Shown one piece after another: positions 1 to 13,200 of a stretch of DNA of 64,000 bases. Under the pieces are notes generated by a model. That model was not told the DNA's origin. It did not search any database and was given only the letters and a program-made list of their open reading frames with translations. Positions within the stretch are counted from its first letter, which is position 1. The number at the start of each line of letters is the position of its first letter. The DNA is from Brachionus koreanus (lineage: Eukaryota; Rotifera; Eurotatoria; Ploima; Brachionidae). Both the position numbers and the translations under genes were made by a program. Where the stretch lies: positions 1 through 64,000 of the forward strand of contig PJRA01000453.1 in NCBI GenBank assembly GCA_016987375.1. Direction: 5' to 3'.

Positions 1-352
1 CCTTGAGGTATCCAAGTGACCGAGGTGTCATTTGAAAGCGCTTTTTTTAAGCTTGAATTTGGCTTTTTTAAATTGAAAATTTGACAAAGTTATGTCACTT
101 TGAAAAAGGTGACCTTGACCAAAAGTACCCAAGTTCCGGTTACTTCTAGTTTGGTATATTTTGATCCTTCAACATACTTTTTACCTTTTATTTTTTTTAG
201 AATAAAGTTAAATAAGTTAGTTCATTTATCTTTTTTTTTTTAATCTTTTTATCTTATTGTTTGTTTTTTTTTCTTCTAATGATATTTTATTTTTTATTCT
301 TATTATTTATCTTTTTTTAAATCTTTTTTTGCTGATTTTCTTTTGGCTCCCT
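1..352. other. Left-edge noncoding sequence with repeat-like patch
   Basis: I see no coding frame here. Bases 1-170 are less AT-rich than the rest and include the nuclear-receptor-type half site TGACCTTGA near 111-119, so they may be the edge of an interspersed repeat or a control region. From about 180 on the sequence is T-rich. A reverse-strand AATAAA at 286-291 could be the polyadenylation signal of the ICE2-like gene, whose stop codon lies about 60 bases away. Confidence 0.4.
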
Positions 353-3300
353 TTATCGATTCTTAAATTGTCTAAATTTTTTTTTTAATTTTTGAATATA
401 ATTTTTTCTCATCTTACTTTTATTCTGTGGATCAAACATTCCCGGCACTTTGTTTAATTTGTAATGAAATGGCAAATATATTTCTGTATCAATTGGCATC
501 CAATAAGATGGTTTTTTTGAATTTATATTTAAATTGCTCCTTTTGTCATATTTTATTTCAGTTGTTCCACTTTAATTATTTCAAATTTAGTTTTAGTTTT
601 ATTTTTTTTAATTTTTTGTTTTTTTGAAACTTTTTTCTTTTAAGAAAAAATTTTTTACGGTTTTTAAATTTACCTGTTTATTTCATTTGTTGACTTCAAT
701 ATTTCAAATTTTTTATCTGCTGTATCTTTATTTAAAAGATACGAACCATTTTCCAGTATTTGAATTTTTTTAATTAATCCTTTTAGATGATTTAATGTTT
801 GATTTGTGTTAAATTGAAGATCTTGCGGAAGAAGTTTATCGAATTTAATTTTTGTTGCTGAAATTAATTTATTTGTAAAAACGTTTATTCTGCATAAATA
901 AATATCACAATAATTTCTTAAAATTGATTTTGCCCACATTTTACAGTAGTCTTTAATACTTAGTCTTTCGCATCCAAATTGTGGTTGATACTCAATTTTT
1001 GGATGCATCACAATTGGATTCATACTTGAATGCTCTGTGTTTACATATCCGGCTGTTGAAGAACGTACTATAATTTTTATTGAATCTAAATTCCATAGGC
1101 TATAATTTAAATTTCCATGAATATTTTCTGAATAATTATATTCTTGTGGGTTTTCGATTGGTAATTGATTAGCTTTCGTTTCCTGATGACTTGTTGTATG
1201 CGGTTGATTGCTTATAATAGGTTTTTCAACTAATTTATCTTGTAGTTTTGAAATTAAATCGAATAAACTTAATCTATCTTCAGTATTTTCAATATTTGAT
1301 GTTTCTTTTCTATTTTGTTTTTGAATTTCTGATTTTTTTCTATTTAGTTCTAAGTTTTTATCTAAGGGTATCACTTTTGGAATAGCTTGAACTGAAGTTA
1401 AAGTTTTTTCAGGACTCAGTGGAGCTTCTTCGTTTTCAATTTGAATTTTTCGATCATCTTTTTTTATTAATTCATTTTCTCTATAAATTTTTTGATTTTT
1501 TTCTATATTGCGTTCAACAATGACAAGATCGTCATTATCAGTCTCATCACCATAATCTTCATAATCACTTGAATTATTAGACTTCATTTTTTTAGATGCG
1601 ACCACATTTAAAGCTGAATCATTCGACACTCTGTTTCGTTTTTTAATTTTATTTATTTGTGTTTCTTCTTGATTGTGGTGAATTAATTCATCTAACTGAT
1701 CTTTTTCATTTGAATCTACACCAAATGATTCAAAATTACTTACCACACCATAATCAATATTTAATTTTTCCAAAAAACGCTCAGGTTCTCTAATTGGACT
1801 TGACTTTAGCTCTGAGTCTGGATTATGTTTAAATACTTTATGTCTCAAAGGTCCAGCCTGATTTTTAACCAGAGTTACTAGCAAAGATTTTTTGTAAAAT
1901 TTTTCGTTTATTTCTCGCTTGGATAGATATTTTTCAATAAAAGGCTTCTCTAAAAGAATTATTTTTTGAGTTTTACCGTCTTAATCAAGTTAATAAAATA
2001 AATATTAAATAAGTTGAATATTTTCAAAATGTGTTAATCACCTTCTCTTTTCAGATCCTTAATGACAATAGGGAGTTTTAATTCGTCTGAATTCACAAAG
2101 CTCAAGTGATAGACTAGATGAACAAATGCACTATTGGTCATTGCTATTTGACAATTGTACTTCAAAGCTAATCTTTCAATATTTTTATCTTCATACAGAG
2201 GCTAAGAAAAATATTTTTAATTAAATAAATTAATTTTAAATAAATATATAATTATTCAAGGTTACATTTTTTGATAAGATTTTTGATTTTTTTGACATAG
2301 GTATTTTTTTTGAAATTCGTTGATAATCTATTATCATATTAGGTTGTAAATCTTTGGTTATTGATGGAATCACTATTTTATGTAAATGACCAATACTGAG
2401 TAAGTTTTTTTCGAGTTGAAACAAAGTTTTATGATGACTGTTTTCTTCAAGTTGTTTCATTGATAGATCAAATAGCTTTTGATAGTATTTATCGAATTTA
2501 TTGACACATTCATTTTTATAAGAAATCATTTCCTGAAAAAAATCATTTTTTTTTAAATTTTCTTGATAAAGTTTTTGAAAACTTACATTCACATATTGTT
2601 CAATAGAATGATTCATAAATTCATAATCTTCATTAGCCGCTTTATAATATTCTTGAAGATAGTCAAAAAATTCCACTCTCTCTTTCTCAACTTGACTTTT
2701 ATAATGCTTAAAAATTATTTATAGTTTTTATAGCTCTAAAATTTATTTTCATACCAGATATTTTTTATATAATCTGACTTCACTTTGACTAATTTTGGCT
2801 CTATCTTTAAATCTATTATAGAACTCTATGAATTCTTTTTGTTCATAAGCATTTAGAAGAGATTTTCTCGGATATGGAATTTTAAATTTTAATGGATACC
2901 AATGCTTCATTAAATTAAAAGTTCGTCTTTCAATTGGATTTTGAAAAGTTTCTTTATTGTTTTGTTCGAACGATTGCTTTTGCTGAACATGTTTCGTTTC
3001 TGATTTGGATGATTTTTTCTCACTTATCACAGCAGTATGGTCTTCTTGAATTTGTTCATTTGACACAATGGTTTTTTCAATTATTTCAGATCTTTTTTCG
3101 GGCCCATCTAGCTTAGGACTAACTGGTCTATATTCATTTTGCTTTGGTTGGGTATAGGCTGTTTTTTCTTCTTTATTTTTCGATTTTATTGCTTGATCTT
3201 TGTTCTGAATTGGTCTTTTAATAAAATAAGGATTGATCAGCTTGCTTCCTCTTTAGTAAAACGAATATAAATATAAATATTGATGAAAAATAAATGATAA

Positions 3301-3555
3301 AATATTAAAAGCTAATTTGCTTACTTTTCCGACAAAGTTTCTAGAACATGTTCATGCCAATCATTATCGTCTAAACATATTTTTTTAATATAATATTGTT
3401 AAAATAAGAATAAAATAATTACATTCTGAATCTTGTAAAAATGGTTTTAACTCAAATTTAACATGACTATTTTTAAATTCATTAAATTTAAGCTCATTAA
3501 TCCGATTTCCAAATATGGAATAGTTTTCATAATTATTTGCATCTGAAAAAAACAT
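353..3555 (-). CDS. ICE2: Little elongation complex subunit 2-like protein (NARG2 C-terminal domain)
   Basis: Seven exons on the minus strand: 3423-3555, 3325-3370, 2755-3250, 2266-2706, 2042-2201, 674-1979 and 353-569. All phases close, giving 932 residues; human ICE2, from memory, is about 980. The start is the ATG at 3555-3553, the only in-frame methionine leading into the first exon. The recognisable part is the C-terminus (about residues 715-925), with the block YSLWNLDSIKIIVRSS, a downstream EYQPQFG-like stretch and the end YWMPIDTEIYLPFHYK, which I recall as NARG2_C features. The middle is charged and low in complexity (K/E/N/S), with an acidic DYEDYGDETDNDD stretch, as expected of a scaffold. 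In animals ICE2 acts with ELL and ICE1 in the nucleus to drive snRNA transcription by RNA polymerase II. Recognition is from memory and covers mainly the C-terminal domain and the YKKYL...EFFDYLQ segment; the exon structure is firmer than the name. Confidence 0.7.
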
Positions 3556-4349
3556 TTCCAAATTTAAATTTAAAAAAAATAGCTCAAATTTCTCTAATTT
3601 AAAATAGAGAACAAATTATAATAAATTAATAACTAAGAGTCACGTGACTTCAAAATGAATTCGGATAGAAAATAATTATTTTTTTTTGAAATGTTAGAAA
3701 AATTACCAAGTTCGTAAATGTTTTATTTAGATTTTTTTTTTCAAAATTTAGATTTAAATTGTCATCATTTATTTTTTAAAAGATTTATTATTCTCATCAT
3801 TTAACTAAAATATTTTCTCTACATATTTTATTAATCTTATTATCTTTTGAGTTAGCTATCGATTTTTATTTAAAAATTGATGTTTTTTTTTTTTAAATTA
3901 GAATATTATGCGCATAATTTTTTGGAAATTCAGTTAATGGTATTAGAGATTTTAATGTGAAAAATAATTTCAAATCTTAGTTCATAATTTATTTAGTTTT
4001 CTATCTTAAAAACACTTTAAAGCGTAATTTAGTATTTTTAATTCGATGTAAGCAAAGTGTTTTATTTATTTAGAGTCTGGACAATATCCCCAAATTAATC
4101 TAAAATAGACAATGAATTAAAGTAAATTGCGAAGTTAAAATTTATATTTGACAATAGTTTAAAGTATCAAAAAATATTACGTAAAATTGAATTTGCAATT
4201 TTTTTATAAGAATATTCAACTAAATATTTTTTTTATTCTGAATGCGTAATTTTAATGTCTGTGTGTATGGTAAAACATGAACATAAAAATTTGATTTTTT
4301 TTTAATTTATCCTAGAAATTTTTAAATAAATATATAGATAAATACATAA
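3556..4349. other. Divergent intergenic region between the ICE2-like gene and WIPI2
   Basis: About 790 bases separate two divergently transcribed start codons, so both promoters should lie here. The sequence is mostly A/T runs with no coding frame. The one clear element is the GTCACGTGAC palindrome at 3639-3648, listed separately. Confidence 0.6.
3639..3648. promoter_or_regulatory. Perfect CLEAR-type E-box palindrome (GTCACGTGAC)
   Basis: The ten bases match the CLEAR consensus bound by TFEB/MITF-family bHLH-zip factors (HLH-30 in nematodes), which control autophagy and lysosome genes. The site is 84 bases upstream of the ICE2-like start codon and about 700 upstream of the WIPI2 start codon. 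The sequence match is seen directly; its function is inferred from the autophagy gene next door. Confidence 0.45.
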
Positions 4350-6805
4350 ATGAATTTAGTAAACGGTGGTTCTATGTCCAACGAAAGCAATGACATTTTA
4401 TTCGTCAATTTTAATCAGGACTGCACGTAAGCATTTATTAATCTAGAGATAATTATCAATTTAAAACAATTTTGTTAGCTCACTTGCTGTAGGAACCAAG
4501 ACAGGCTACCGATTGTACACAATTAACTCATTGGAAAAGCTTCAAGAAACATTTTCATGTGGTTCAACAAAGTCTTATTCAATTATCTTTTTGTTTTAAT
4601 TTTTATCTTAATTAAGAAAGAGAAATTGAAGACATTTGCATAGTTGAAAGACTTTTTTCAAGCAGTCTAATAGCTATTGTAAGCATAGCAAATCCGCGTA
4701 AATTACGGGTCTATCACTTTAAAAAAGGCACTGAAATTTGCAATTATTGTTATTCAAACACTGTTTTATCAGTTAGATTAAACAGAAATGTAAATAAATA
4801 AATTTTTTTGAAAGCTATGCTTATTTAAAACAAAATTACTTTAAAAAGAGACTTGTGGTTTGTCTAGAGGAAAGAATTGACATTCATAATATTAGTGATA
4901 TGAAGGTAATTCATACAATTCGTGATATTCCTTCTAATCCGAAGGGATTGTGTGCCCTTTCTGTTGATAACGAAAAATCATATTTAGCCTATCCAGGCAG
5001 TAGTCAAGTTGGAGAAGTTCAAATATTTGACACCATAAATCTTGTAATTTGTTATTTTTTACATATTAAAAGTCTAATTTGTAAAATTAAAAAATTATCT
5101 TTCAGAGACCTATTACAATGATACCGGCACACGATAGCCCTCTATCAGCAATTGCCTTCGATTGGCACGGTAGTAAACTGGCTACTGCATCAGAAAAAGG
5201 AACTGTTATTCGAGTATTTTCAGTTCCACAAGGAAAAAGACTTTTTGAATTCAGAAGAGGAATAAAAAGGTTTGTTGAACAAATATTTTAGTTTCAAAAA
5301 AATGATTTAAGTATTTTTAAGAAATGCAACAATTTATTCTTTGTCATTCAGTCCGGATGCTTTGTTTTTAAGTGCTTCAAGTAATTTGGAAACGATTCAT
5401 ATTTTTAGACTAGATATTCCGAGAGAGAGGTGGAAAGATGAATTTATTTTGTTTAAAAATTTTTTATGACTTGATTTAAGACCCCAAGAAGATAATCAAT
5501 CATGGATGAGCTATTTTAACAAAGCAGTGCAGTCTGCTGTTACTTATTTACCAACACAAGCATCAGAAGTATTGACTCAAGATAGAGCTTTTGCAACTGT
5601 AAATGTCCCTAATTCAGCACTAAATCACCGAAATATTTGTGCTTTGAATTAGTAAACTAACATTTTAAAAAGCTTGTTCAAAAGCTAAATTATATTTTTA
5701 AGTATTCAAAAAAATTTGAGGCTATTAATGGCTAGTGCAGACGGATATTTTTACATGTTTGAAGTGAATGTAAATGAAGGTGGCATTTGTAAACTATTAA
5801 CTCAATCAAGCATTCATGTGCCAAGTCCTAATATATTTAATAATAGTCTTGGTAAGGAAGTAGTTTCAAATTTAAATAATCATCAAATTAGTGCTGATAA
5901 TTCGTTGGCAAATAATAGTTGTAATTTACAGTCATTACCAGATAATTCGAGTGATATAAATAAAAATAACGAGTCGGACTAATAATTTTTAGACATTTGT
6001 TTGAAAAAGTTAAATACATATTTTGTTTAAAAATCATGTAAATTAATCATTATACTAACCTAAAAAAAATTTAAAAATCTTTTTTTAAAACTTTTGTTTC
6101 ACGACAGTTTATTATTTTAAAATATCGATGATCGTATGCGTGAAAAATTCAGGAGACAAATGCATGTTAATTAAATTAAATTAGGTCTTAAGAAGTTTAT
6201 AATTTGTTTTGGAAAATTTTTGCTGGTTTAAGGAGCATGAATTATGTCTTCTTTTTTGACTTTTTAAAATTATGAGTTTTATTTGAAATTAAAATAAAAT
6301 ATTCAAAAAAAATAGATCTAAGGTTTTTATAAGAAAGTTGCAGCGATTAAATCCGCTGATAAGTTATAAAAATCAACAAAATGATAATTGCGCAAACTAA
6401 GTTATTTAATTTAAAATTCAATTTTTAAAAGTTTCTTATATTATTGTATTTTTAAATCTAGTTAAATTTATGCTTTTAGAAGAAAATTTTTCAAATTTTT
6501 TCTTAAATTTTCTTAATTAAATAACAATTTACAATTTAGAGAATCACTCTTTAATTAATGAGTGTTCATATGCACAAGCGACATCTAAAAATATAAAAAT
6601 AGATCCAGGTATATTCCTGCCCATTTATATGTGTTAAAACCACTTTTTTAAAGTATTGAGAAAAATTTAATTAGAAATAATTTTAGATGCCAATGAAGCA
6701 ATAATTAATAATGAGCTTGCATCTGAAATTGGAATGAGCAACAAATTTTTAAAACTAAGCGACACGGCCGAATTTCCACCCATGGTTACGAATAGATCAA
6801 ATTAA
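4350..6805 (+). CDS. WIPI2: WD-repeat phosphoinositide-interacting protein (WIPI2/Atg18 family)
   Basis: Ten exons: 4350-4426, 4479-4561, 4617-4789, 4849-5043, 5106-5269, 5322-5429, 5481-5651, 5703-5851, 6540-6608 and 6687-6805. All phases close, giving 435 residues against about 450 in vertebrate WIPI2. The seven-bladed PROPPIN propeller is very well conserved: [15 protein letters not shown] at the N-terminus, [24 protein letters not shown], and the PI3P-binding FRRG motif in FEFRRGIKR at the end of exon 5. The protein binds PI3P on the phagophore and recruits the ATG16L1 complex for LC3 lipidation. The last two exons encode a tail ending [10 protein letters not shown], which resembles the HPPM-type tail of vertebrate WIPI2. 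Exon 8 could instead read on to a TAA at 5980-5982, giving an N/S-rich alternative C-terminus. The start ATG 4350 gives [11 protein letters not shown]; a second in-frame ATG follows eight codons later. Confidence 0.95.
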
Positions 6806-7020
6806 ACTTGCAAATATAATGGATATTTTGATTTTTTAAAATTAAATAAATTCTTGTTTAGCTATGTTTTTAATTTAAATATACTTATGCCATAGTTTCG
6901 TCAAGAAAAATAATATAAATCATAATTTTTTTTCTATATTCCATTAATTTATTAAATATGAAGCATTCCAATTTTATTTTACAAAAATACGTTTTTAGAA
7001 TTTTTAATTGAAGTATTTAA

Positions 7021-7022
<2 letters not shown>

Positions 7023-7052
<30 letters not shown>
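7023..7052. repeat. (TA)n microsatellite
   Basis: About 14 TA units in a row, between the WIPI2 3' end and the SLC35B2 start. Confidence 0.9.
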
Positions 7053-7055
<3 letters not shown>

Positions 7056-7120
7056 TCGATTTTTGAGAATTGAATTAAAAAAATTCAAAAAATTTGTTTC
7101 AAAGATAGAATTTAATTTAG

Positions 7121-8667
7121 ATGTTTTGGAATAAAATGCTTGCCGATAACGATACCACTTTGAACGGAACAGTTGATTTGATAGTTGTTTTTTTGGATAA
7201 TTTTGTCGATTATTTCAAACTATTCTTACCCTTGCTTATTATTTACAAATTATATCAACGCTATCCTAACAAAAAAATCAAAGGTAACTTACCAATTTTG
7301 ATTTATGTTACTTTGATTTTGTGCTTAAAGAAAAACATAAATTTGAATTTTTTAAAATTATGTTTAAATTTTTTTGTCTTTTTTTTTGTTTTATTTAAAT
7401 TAAAAATAAATATTGTAATTTAAAGAAAAATATTAGGAAAAATTAAAAAAACTTATTTTAAGGAAATGAATCATTATGGCAGAGATTTTTGAATTTGTAC
7501 ACATTTGGCACCGGTCGAACAGATCAAACAGATGATACTCTTCCTACTGAAGAGACATTCGAGCAGAAAAATGTTCAAATCAAATTAGAAAACGAAAATG
7601 ATGACTTTGCAGGCAAAAAAATAATTTTATTTTTTATTTGTTTTGTTGGACTTCAGGCTTCATTTTTGATATGGGGTGTAATGCAAGAAAGAATTATCAA
7701 ATTTGGATATAAAGAAGATAATTCTAAGTTTAAAAGTAAAAAAGATGCAGATAATTTCAAAAATAGCCAATTTTTAGTCTTATCAAATCGGTTTGCTGGC
7801 TTGATTTTAAGCTCTTTGATAATGTTGATTTCGAATAATTATCGTTTTGTTACTTTAGGACCTATGAAGCTGTCAATTATGTTTTTACGAAGTATTGCTT
7901 CATGGCAAAACTGGGCTCCTTTTTTCATATGCTCATACTCATCTTTATCTAATGTCTTGAGCAGCTGGTTTCAATATGAATCATTGAAATACGTAAGCTT
8001 TACTAGTCAATTGTTAACAAAATCGAGCAAAAGCGTATTTGTAATGCTAGCTGGAAAAGTTGTTTCCAACAAATCTTATAAATCTCATGAATATTTTAGT
8101 GTATTTTTGATTGGAGTAGGAATATTTTTATTTAGTGATATAACTTCAAACAATTTAAAGCAAACAAACCAAATAATTTCTACGACATTTCCTGGATTTT
8201 TATGTCTATTCGGCTATTTAGTAAGTGACAGTTTTACGAGCACATGGCAGGATAATTTACTCAAGTCATATTCAATGTCCAGTATAGCATTAATGTTCAT
8301 AACAAATCTCTACTCGTGTTTGTATACTTTGATAAGTTTGGCAAGTCAAGGACAAATTGGAGAAACAATAGAATTTATGAAAGAACATGCTGACATTACT
8401 CATCACATTGTGCTTTTATCTATAACTAGTGCCATTGGACAAATTTTTATATTTGTTACCATACAAAAATTCGGCGCTTTAATTTTTTCCATTATGATGA
8501 CCACGAGGCAAATTTTATCCATATTTTTATCTTCTATTATTTTTCGACATTCAATGTCTACTCAAAGTTTGTTTGGCATTTTCCTAATTTTTTTCGCATT
8601 ATTTTTCCAACAATATGCTAAGTATAGACAAAAGAACAAGAAAGCTGTACAAACGCAAAAGCTTTAA
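7121..8667 (+). CDS. SLC35B2: Golgi PAPS transporter 1 (SLC35B2 family)
   Basis: Two exons, 7121-7283 and 7463-8667, giving 455 residues. The protein is a multi-pass nucleotide-sugar transporter of the UAA/SLC35B family. Conserved blocks include LQASFLIWGVMQERI, SQFLVLSNR, SSLSNVLSSWFQYESLKYVSF, DSFTSTWQDNL and IFIFVTIQKFGALIF, spaced as in PAPST1. It should exchange cytosolic PAPS for luminal nucleotide across the Golgi membrane and so supply sulfotransferases. Exon 1 carries an N-terminal hydrophobic segment (about residues 20-40), and a charged, variable loop follows before the ten-helix core. The start ATG directly follows a TTTAATTTAG acceptor-like sequence, which could mean a 5'UTR intron or leader trans-splicing to the first codon. 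It lies about 315 bases after WIPI2 on the same strand. An AATAAA follows three bases after the stop (8671-8676). Confidence 0.93.
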
Positions 8668-10236
8668 ATTAATAAAATTTTTATTTTAGATTATTATTTT
8701 TTAATAAAAAATCAATTGGATTTCTTTAGTTAAAAACATTAATTAATTGACCTTAAATTTATATTTTCTTTTAATGTTAATATTAAACGCAATTAAATTT
8801 TTGTTCGATTTTGAACTTGTACATTTGCTCAACTTTTATTTAGTGTCCGTAATTTAGGCTATAAATAATTTGATTTCAAATTAAAAAAAAATATTATATA
8901 CATTGACTACTTTTGGTCTATTTGAATCAAAATCATAGTCACTAGAGCGAGAAAAAAATTAAAATTAAAATAAAATTAAGCGGTGTCAGGCACTTGAATC
9001 TTATTTGTCAATCCTAATAGCAATTATATTGTACTTAGCTTATTTAAATTTTTTTTGTTTTGTAAAGATAAATTTTAAATTTATCTTTATTAATATTTTA
9101 AAATAAATTTTAAATTAAATTTATCGTTACAATACTTTATTTCTAAAGCAGCAATTGCAGAATAATACTTTTTTTTTCAATAATAAATTACAAATATATC
9201 TTACCAAGATTATCTAAAAAAGAGAACATTTCTCAGTGGTTTTAGTAAATAAAAATAAATAAATTAATAATTTTGAACCTCTTGCGATCATTTTTAGCCA
9301 AGTGTTACAATGTTAGGTTAGGCATGATTAGTTTCAAAGTAAAAAATTATTTTATAAAATATTTATTTTAATGGATTTTTTAAGATTTTTTTTACAAATC
9401 TATTGAGCTAGCTACTTTAGCAACTTAAGAGTCTTAAATCACTTAGCAAAAATATTTCTTGAAATTAAAAACTTTAATTAATTAAGTTCTCAATTGAAAA
9501 CCAGTAAAAACAATTGGGTTATCCACTAGTTATTTTTTTTTGCTTGACAATTTTTAATCATCTAAAAAGGTGAACCAAAAGCTCTTTTTCTTTTAATACT
9601 ATTTTCTTTATTTTTATTTACACGATTTTGAAATTCAATTTTTCTTACTAGAGACCGAAATAAATTTCTCAATCCATGACCACCTCTAATTCAAACATTT
9701 GATTTAATTTGGTATTTTTTTCGTAAACAAAAAATGCTTTCTAGAAGCCTTTTAACGGCTATATGCCTTGACATTCATCCTATGTTTGTAATTCTAACAT
9801 TTATTTTAACCAAAATTTTACTATCAATTAGTGAAAAGAAATCATGCTGTATTCTCTTTTAACAAGAATTTTCGCTCTAGATTTAAAATTGATTTTTTTT
9901 AGATTCTGGACTGTAAAAATTCTCTCTATTTTCTTTCGATAGGTGTTTCGAAAATACAAATAATTTACAATATGTTTCTAATTCAAAATCATAAAAATAC
10001 TAGTTTTATTAATGTTCAAGCCAAAGAGCACAGACAGGAAAACTGAGCATGACCAAAAATGTATTTTATGTGCATTGACATTTTGCTTAACAAATAAACA
10101 ATTCGTGTTTATTTGCATTTAGCGGTTGACTTATAGGCAATAATAAAAATGCCGGTCTTATCTACACAAATATTTTTATATTTATCAGTCTAAACTAAGA
10201 AATCACATTTAGATATTGTCATTTTTTCTAAATGAA
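8668..10236. other. Intergenic region upstream of the plakin gene
   Basis: About 1.57 kb with no supported coding frame: A/T runs and short direct repeats of ATTTTAAATTTATC type near 9070-9125. The last 250 bases, which include GATA-like TTATCT sites, probably hold the promoter of the full-length plakin transcript. A TTTAG acceptor-like sequence ends near 10211, 25 bases before the start codon. Confidence 0.5.
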
Positions 10237-13200
10237 ATGAGCTGTAAATCAATTAGATTCCATTTGACTCCCAATCTGGGATCCATTTTAAACCGAATCG
10301 ATTGTAAAAAAAATTTAAATTTACTCAGCAATAAGAAAAATGAGCAAGATATTCATAACAATTTAAACGACGAATTTAATGACGATACTAGCGATTATAT
10401 AAGCTGTTTTGAAAATCAAGATCAACATTTATTTAGTTATAAATTAAATTTAACAAAAGACGACTCGACAAATTTAAATTCAAAGTGTAATCAAAATAAT
10501 TTAAAATTCGATTTAAATTACTTAAAACTGGATTCCTACGATCGAAAAATATTTTCTGCTCAAGGTAAGCATTGATTTATTTTTTGTTATCGAGAGCTTT
10601 ATTTTAATCGATCTCCTCTGGTTTATCTTAAAATTAATTACAAACCAGATTTTAAATGAATTACTTTTCTTAATATTTCAACTAGATAGATAGAATCGTT
10701 CAAATGAAGCTATCAAATAGAGATTTTGGTTGTTTTTTTTTTGACTTTTACTTAATATTTTTAGCGAAACTTTAGATTCATGTGATTTTAAATTAGATCG
10801 AAATTTTGTTTAAAAAATCAAAATCACCTTAATAGACTTATTAGAATATGCCATTCAATTTCATTCAATTAATTGAATTTGAATATTTAATTGAAAAAAT
10901 CTGATAATTTATTAGCTACTCATTTTTGCCATTAAATAAAAAATTATCTTTATTTTAAATTTTGTTTTATTTTTTCTAAAATAAAACAAATAAAAGTTTA
11001 AAAATAGGATCAAATAACCCTGTTAAATAATAATGTTCTTACAAAATTGACTAAACCATCTTTATTTATTGATTTAAGATGAAAGAGATGCAATGCAAAA
11101 GAAAACATTTACCAAATGGATTAACAAATATTTAAATGAGGTAAGCCGTATTCATTTTTATATGGTTTCATGCGAAGTCTTATTAATTGGGAATTTACTC
11201 ACGATTCAGGATTATATAGTTGATTTGTGGGTATCATTCCGAGAGCAATTTTTAACAATCAAAAATCAATAATCTTGCAGTCTAAAAATCTTGTAGCTGA
11301 GTTAATTTTATGGCAAACGGTTTTGTAGCTTGCTCTCATATATATTAGAATATATATATATATACATATGTATTAATTGATTTGGAATCAATTAACTTCA
11401 GCTTATAAATGATCTATATTTTTTCTAAAATTATTTATTATCATCAATAGCAAAATATACGTGCATATTTATGAGTACATGGACACATGGCTCTCTATAT
11501 CTTTACTTAAGATAACGCAGAAAAAAACAATCAACTTATTTTAATAAATTCATGGTTTTTCCGAACCCACAAAATTAGTCTAAAATTTACGATAAAAAAA
11601 GCTAAATTGTTCTTTGATTTTTTTTAGATTGGTAAAGACATAGACGATTTGTATGAAGACTTGAGAGATGGAACTAATTTAATTATTTTATTGCAGATAT
11701 TAACCAAAAAAACATTTGTATGTACAATAAAAATATGTTTATGGAAGTGTAATCTTGTTTTTATTTGCATTTTTAGACCAAAGAAAAAGGAAATTCAAAA
11801 TTTCATTCATTACAGAATATTCGAACATGCTTGGATTTTTTGAAGAACAATAAAGTAAGATTAAATTTCATTTTATCCGAATCTTGAATTCCATTATTCA
11901 AATTAAATTTAATTCTATTTTATTCTTATGAAATAGATCAATAAGATTGATTGATTTTTTTTCAGTTTTTCTTTTGTTCTTTTGTTCAAATATATTTAAA
12001 ATAATGGCTTAATATTTATCTAACCTCTTTTAGAGCAGGCAAGCCCTAATAAAACAAAATTATAAATGATCCATAACAAAAATAAACAAAAATTTTAGAT
12101 CCGGAAAATATTAAATTACGACTATTTTAAATTATCTATTCTTTTTTTTTTTTTAGCTAAAACTAGTTAATATTCATAGTGAAGATATATTTTACGGAAA
12201 CCCCAAAATAACGCTTGGTCTAGTCTGGATTTTAATTTCATATTTTCAAGTAAGTGCAAATTTTTTAAAATTAGATTTAAAATTTAGCTTCAATTAAATA
12301 AGCTTTAAAGCCATAAATGAATTTTTGTTATTTTCTTAGTAAAGTCATATTTTTTGCACGCTTTTAAAAAAAATTTTATTAAATTTGATTTGGAAACAGG
12401 AAGCTTTTGCATTCAAAACGTAAAAAGCTAAATAAACCAAAAAAAAATCTATTTTCTCAATAATTATAAAATGAAAAAAAGATAGTAAAAAGAACTCTGA
12501 AGGTAAATATATGTGGTTAATTTGTATCGATATCTTAATTTAAATTTCAAATAATCAAAATAATTTGTATAATTAAAAGCTCTAAATTGCTAGTTTAATG
12601 AATTGAAATTTATTGATTTTTTATTTTAATTACCTCTTTATTTGGCAAACGATATCGTGCTCAACCAAGATTCTATTTAAAAAAAAAATTTTATACACTA
12701 TCTGATTGATTGATCGATCATAAATAAATTGGCTTATGTTTACACATGCTAGTTAATAATAAGTAGCAAAATGTTTTCTATCAGACTCAGTTGGCAATGA
12801 ACCCAAAATTTTTTAATTAAAAGTTTTCCTACCAGCATTTTTTATCACTTTTATTCTGAATGAACAAAATCAAATTTTGAATTAATAATGGCCTTGGATT
12901 TAGCACTTCGAGCAGCACTAATTATTATATAAGATTCTTCACATAAAAACATTCTGAAAACTGATCAAAATTTAAATAATTTTCAGACATGCTTATTATG
13001 ATCATGCTATTAGGAATAAAACTTAAAAAAAATCGATTTTTAAGAGTATATGCTTAGAAAGGCCCAAGGTGATAATCATTTTGCAATTAGACATATTTTA
13101 ATGGCTTTTTAAATAAGGCTTGATTTTTGCTTTTGCTCAATAAGTTTTTAGACTAAAGCCGTGTCTAATTAATGTTAATTGCTAATGATTTATACTAGCC

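Noticed and set aside
1..170. Possible gene or structured RNA in the less AT-rich left edge
   Set aside because: No frame, fold or family similarity could be supported. A repeat fragment is more likely, but one copy cannot show it.
5322..5355. An acceptor at CATTCAG (about 5352) for WIPI2 exon 6
   Set aside because: It keeps phase but deletes ten residues that match the conserved propeller blade. The upstream acceptor before 5322 restores them.
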